A DNA stretch of 64,000 nucleotides. Source: Paulownia fortunei. Lineage: Eukaryota > Streptophyta > Magnoliopsida > Lamiales > Paulowniaceae. Made by a program: the position numbers and the translations under genes. Under the pieces are notes generated by a model. That model did not search any database and had not been told where the DNA came from. It saw only the letters and a program-made list of their open reading frames with translations. Where the stretch lies: positions 14,211,632 to 14,275,631 of the forward strand of contig CM033105.1 of the NCBI GenBank assembly GCA_019321725.1, written 5' to 3'. The stretch's first letter is position 1, and each line of letters starts with the position of its first letter. Of the stretch, positions 59,281 through 64,000 are shown piece by piece.

Positions 59281-60549
59281 ATTAGGACCATACATGCATG
59301 GTATTTGTAATAAGAAATAGGCTGACTACTTATTTACCTAAAACTAGGTAGTCATGATGCATTGTTGGGTGCTTCCCCATGATTTGTGAGGTTTTTTGAA
59401 TTAAGGAGATAATTCCAAGATAATTAATTAACTGAGTTAATGAATCAATATACTTTATTTATTCAACTAATTTACAAGAGTTGCAAGCCCACTGCTTGTT
59501 TAGTATTAAACCTAAGGGGTCACACACAAATTGAAAGCCCACTTCTAATCTACAAGGTAATCCAAGGAATTGGATTAAATTAATTAATGAAGATTAATTA
59601 AATGGGGTCCAAATTAATTTAAAATGTTAAACTAATTTGTTTAATTAAATAATATAATTATTTAAATGGACCTAATATGATTAACGGGCTTATGAAGAGT
59701 TTATTAAACAATTGATTGGATTAATTAATTAAAAAAGGGCACAAATTAATTTAAAGAGTTAAATTAATTTATCAAATTAAGTAATGTAATCATTTTATTG
59801 AGCCTAATTTAATTAGGTTGCCTAAATTGAACTATTTAATTAATTGAGTAAATTAATTAAATAAACTAATTTTTTTAATTGATAGGTCAATTAAATGGTC
59901 TTAAATAAAATAATTGAAATCCATAGAAAAGGTCCATGAGGAGTCTTGATGAGCAAGTCAAAGACACCATAGAAGAGGCCCATTAGGAGTCTTGATGAGC
60001 AAGTCAAAGACACCTAGTTTTGCATGGAAACAAGATACAAAACAAAGAGCGAAGGAATATGTTTCCTAATTGGATAAGGGCTAAACAAGAGTGTATAAAT
60101 ACACAACTGTAAGGGGCCAAAAATTTGCATGCTTGTGAAGCCAAAAATTCGACCCCCTTAGAAGCTAGAAAAACCGCCCTCTTTCTCTATAATCTTGGGT
60201 GTTTGTCCCAACAAAAAGGTTCGGCGATTTTGATAACCAATTTAGTTCTTTCATCACCTAGTTGATTTAAGATTCAAATTGCACTCTCATATTCTACGTT
60301 AGAATATAGAAAATGTATTTACTAGCAAGATACCTTACTCATGAAATTTCTTGAGGTGTGGATACCATTAGATGGGTGACACTTGGAACCTTGAGCAAAT
60401 AAGATTTCGGCTTTGAATCATTTCATACCTTACATTAGTAGGAATGCATTCAGGTAATATTCGCTAACTTAATTATTTATTTAAAGTGGGTAATCAGTAA
60501 ATGCAAATCAATCAATCATATCAGAATTGGGGATTAGTATAGCATATTT

Positions 60550-63500
60550 TGAGTTGGGTCCGTATATCTCGGGATGGGTATGCAGCAAAAATTAAAAAAT
60601 TTAAAACGTGCATAATAATTAAACATGGAATATTGGGAATCGATACAATTTATTGATTTATGTTCTTGATTATCTACTTTATAATTAAAATGAGAGTTTT
60701 GCAATATATATGAATCAAGCATTATATTTGATGACGAGGTTTGAAACAATTTGAATCGTTAGCCCTGGATAGTTCGCAAGAAATCTAATTATCTTCCTTC
60801 CAACCTTATCCACACTTTTAAAAAGTCCATGAATCTTTAATCCTTGCTAGAGAATTAAGACTCTGCCTTGTATGGATGTGTTTTAAGTGAGAATTCTCAT
60901 TTTTGGTATTTCTATTGAGAATTTATTTTTATATTGGTTTTCATGTTAGAAGTAAAATTATGTTTGGATGAATGAATGAAAATGAGATTTTAAATAGTTT
61001 AGAAATGAAAATATATTTGGTAAAATAGTTTTAAGGGAACTTCACATGAAAGTACTTGATAAAAATAAAATTCTGTTTGTTTGTGTGTTTTATTGTATCA
61101 TTTTTAAAATTTTGCGTATATAATAATTTGTTAAGTTGATAGTAGTGGAGTTCACTTTCAATATTTTAAGGATATGATAATTTATTAGGATGATTTGAAA
61201 AGTGGTGGATTTTAATGAAACGTATATAGTTAGAAAACAGTTATATATTAGTTTAATGAAATTCATAGTTTTGGAGTCAATTTGGAATATTTAATTTGAA
61301 TATGATAATTTACTAGAAAGATTTGTAGGTGGTGAGTCTCATTAGAATGATGTAGTTTCAAAATAGTAATATAAAAAGTAGTTATAGTTTGTAGTGGTGG
61401 GTCCCAATAGTATAATTTAAATTGGAATAACGAAATTAGTAATTGACAACTAACATATTAGGGTTATATATAGGGTTGAAAACAAAAATTATAAGTTTGA
61501 GATGTTATTTATTGTGGGAAAATGAGAAATAAAATTGATTTTTCTATTGAAAATAGGTCAAACAAACATGATTGTAGATTCTGGAATAGTATAAAATGAG
61601 AAAATGAGTTTTAGAAATGGGAACATAAAAGGCTTTTGTTTCTAATCGAGAATTAAGAGTGTAACTTAAGAGAATTAAGTTAATGTTGAGGAAACAAAAG
61701 ACACAAGATAATAAGCACATGGGGCAGATTTTTTACTATTATTAAGGACCGAATATTTTCTCTTAAAAGCATAAAATCATTGGCACTTATGATGGTGTAT
61801 ATAGTACACCCTTTTCTTGACCTAATTTCATTAGGAAACTTAATCCCTTTCCATATCCATCTTTTATCTTTCTTTTCATCCAAGAATAAGGGTCTTTAAC
61901 TTGCTCATCAAGACTCCTAATGGGCTTATCCTATGAGCCTATGAATCTTAGGCTTGGACTTTTTAAATTTAATTAAGTATATTTAATTGATCTTCCCTAA
62001 TTAAATAAACTCAATTTAATTAATTAATCTAATTAATGAATTAATTGATTCCACTTAGAAAACCTAAATAAATTAAGGCCCAATCAAATAATTAGTATGC
62101 CCCTACCTAATGGAGGGTCCAGTCTGCTCGCAGCTGGTGCTCTTGCATTTATTAAGCTTCTTGCAAGCACATGACGGAAAATGTGGGGAATGGAGAACCA
62201 AGATGATTAGGGATAGGTGACAGCAGTGAAATGCACCAAAAGTCATTACATTCGAAAGAAAATAAAAAAGATCTTTGTAGTTAATACACTGGTGGCCATT
62301 TAAGTACTCTAAAGAAAACCTCCACCTATCTTAATTAATTGATCCAATCAACTAGTTAATTCACCCCACATGAGTTTCTAATCTTATTAGGTCCAGTTAA
62401 ATAATCTTATTATTTAATTGGATGAAATAATTTAACTTCTTAAATTAATTATATCTGTAGTTAATTAATATCTATCAATTAATTTAATCCAACTCCTTGG
62501 ATTTCTTTTTAGATTATAATTAGACTATCATTATTTGTGTGTATCCCCTTAGATTCACAACTAAGCTAGTAATAGGCTTGCAACTCTTGCAACTTAAGTG
62601 AACAAATATTTATTTGGATTAATTAATTAATCATCTTAAAATTAACTCATTCATTCCAAGAATCTCACAGTCATGAGAAGTACCTAATAGTACATCATGA
62701 GAGACTAGTATTAAGTGAAATAACAAGCAAACCTATTTCAATTACTACGAGTATGATGAAAATACTATCCTTCGGTAAACTAATCTTCCGATTAAGTTTA
62801 GGGCATAGATTATTAGTCAAAACTCTATTTTGACTTAATAATTATGATTTCATTTCAAGTCTCATTGACTATTCGATGCATTAGAAAACCCTCATCTAAT
62901 ATTCATCCCCGCTAAGCCAAGGTCTACGGAGTCAAGGACTACGAAAATATAGGAGATTCACCTAATACATTAGATAAGTGAGTTTTTTTTTGTTGACCAC
63001 TCATTAATCTCCATACGCGAAGATGTTACGCCCAACATATACCTCTTGTGATTATCAAGCAATCAGGAAATATATCAAAGTGCAACATTCGTGCACAAGG
63101 TTATAATAGTATCTCAAGTCTAAGGACTTATTCTTGCACTATTATAGCTAGGAAATTCTCATTCGACAAAAACTATTTCCAATTGAAATTTTTCTAGTGG
63201 GCCTAGTCAGTGTACTTGTTCCCTAACAAGCACCTGCACCCATGCACTAGCATCCTTATGCCAATACCTATATATTGAGACATCCTTCTTTCGAGCATAC
63301 ATCATGTGCACAAATCTTGATGGGTTGATTGATGTTTCATCTCAATGAACTCTCGACATGAAACTAATTTAAGACTAAAGTCATAGGGGCATATTCCATG
63401 ATCTCCATTATATATGTGATCATGTCACATAATTGAGTATGATCTAGGGACTTTATCTAACTGTCTAAATGCAATTAAAGGTAAAGAAATGTAATTTTAT

Positions 63501-63579
63501 TATTATATTTTGAATAAAACTGTATTTTACAAGAGTATATAAGCAGCCACTAATTAGCATACCAGATTCTACTCTAATA
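60550..63579 (-). repeat. C1-family Copia 3' LTR (reverse) with an insert
   Basis: On the plus strand it runs from 'tgagttgggtccgtatatct' to 'ctctaata', followed by the reverse PPT 'atctcctactt' (63580-63590). It includes the TTAATTAA-rich blocks (61970-62060 and 62330-62640). Relative to 23866-26116 it carries an extra ~0.75 kb at about 60880-61640. Confidence 0.82.
60880..61640. mobile_element. Possible MITE-like insert in a C1 LTR
   Basis: This segment is absent from the other C1 LTRs. Its ends look weakly inverted: the left has 'ttctcatttttggtattt' and the right, read in reverse, 'ttcccatttctaaaactc'; further in, 'atgtttggatgaat' faces 'atgtttgtttgacc' in the reversed right arm. No clear TSD was found, and it contains no ORF. 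Confidence 0.4.
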
Positions 63580-64000
63580 ATCTCCTACTTGCCCTATAGC
63601 CAATCACTCATGTATCTTAGGCCCATGTTCTCAAGATTTCCTTCAAATACCATTTTCACTAGGGGTTTTGTCAATGAATCTATTATATTTTCGGTTGAGG
63701 CAACTCTCTTCACTTTGATATCTCCTCTAATAATAATCTCTCGAATCAGGTGGTATCGCCTCATGATATGCTTGGATTATTGAAGAGATATTAGCTTATT
63801 TGTTTGCACAATTGTGTCATTGTTATCACAGTAAATAGGTACAGGGTCAGCAATAGATAGAACTATCCCCAAGCCTTGGATGAAGTTTATCATCTAAAGA
63901 GTTTCTTTTACTACATCACATATAACGTTGTATTCAATATTAGTGGTGGAATCTACAGTTGTCTTCTACTTAGAACTCTTCTAACTGAATCCCTATTGTT
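63580..64000 (-). pseudogene. Copia RNase H (reverse), running off the window
   Basis: From the right edge leftwards the minus strand reads TTVDSTTNIEYNVICD, IYCDNNDTIVQTNKLIS, SKHIMRRYHLIREIIIRGD and DSLTKPLVK, the complete second half of a Tnt1-like RNase H, then the PPT and LTR. It is better preserved than the homologue at 29574-30234 but still has in-frame stops. The rest of the element lies outside. Confidence 0.88.

Larger units (their letters stand above)
54569..60549 (+). repeat. C1-family LTR (forward), split by a solo LTR and a LINE
   Basis: It starts 'tattagagtagtgcccgac'. The segments are 54569-54758, 57651-58097 and about 59216-60549. The first break is the chromovirus solo LTR (TSD atatg), the second the LINE 3' end. 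Shared C1 words are 'attagagaacaagtaca', 'gaggttaataagtggc', 'aggtagtcatgatgca' and a TTAATTAA-rich block at 59400-59900. The last ~100 bp before the LTR end are missing; a reverse LTR begins at 60550. Confidence 0.82.

Overview
This is plant nuclear DNA, most likely from a eudicot. It is AT-rich and gene-poor, and consists almost wholly of decayed LTR retrotransposons nested in one another, with one L1-type LINE, one hAT-like MITE and one 100-N assembly gap (33305-33404). I could not identify the species. I found no intact protein-coding gene, tRNA, rRNA or CRISPR array; every recognisable coding stretch carries stops or frameshifts. CpG sites look eroded to TG/CA (for example the gypsy primer-binding site at 9823-9841), as expected for old methylated heterochromatin.

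Layout. 1-790: integrase fragment of a Copia element (+). 790-2300: LTR-like debris. 2300-11364: minus-strand Ty3/Gypsy (Athila/Tat-like) element with 3' region, integrase, RNase H, partial RT, protease, gag, PBS and 5' LTR; its 3' region is split by a 1.44-kb solo LTR (3129-4569). 11461-18310: 3' half of a Copia element and its LTR (called family C1 here); that LTR is split by a 2.9-kb solo LTR of a chromovirus-type gypsy (13926-16830, TSD TTTAT). 18310-23865: degenerate SIRE-like Copia element with an extra ~0.7-kb insert and a large RT deletion. 23866-29573: a cluster of C1 LTRs in both orientations. 29574-33304: minus-strand Copia pol, split by another solo LTR (30235-32054, TSD GTTTC) and by the MITE (32266-33019, 8-bp TSD). 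33781-46977: a second Copia family with short LTRs; an Athila-like gypsy (34235-40790, TSD TTTGC) sits at its LTR/PBS border. 47093-50386: C1 LTR pieces. 50387-52850: minus-strand Copia pol. 54569-60549: C1 LTR carrying an inverted chromovirus solo LTR (54759-57645, TSD ATATG) and a LINE 3' end (58098 to about 59215). 60550-64000: minus-strand C1 LTR and Copia RNase H.

The most interesting object is inside the gypsy at 34235-40790. Between its integrase and its 3' LTR lies an intronless, almost full-length but mutated copy of a LOG-type gene (cytokinin riboside 5'-monophosphate phosphoribohydrolase, 36824-37466). It is preceded by an unrecognised ORF with a four-cysteine cluster (35946-36480). 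This looks like host sequence carried in the 3' part of a retrotransposon.

The genes do not form a working pathway. What the window records is an order of events: C1 Copia insertions, then chromovirus elements reduced to solo LTRs, plus LINE and MITE insertions, internal deletions and small tandem duplications.
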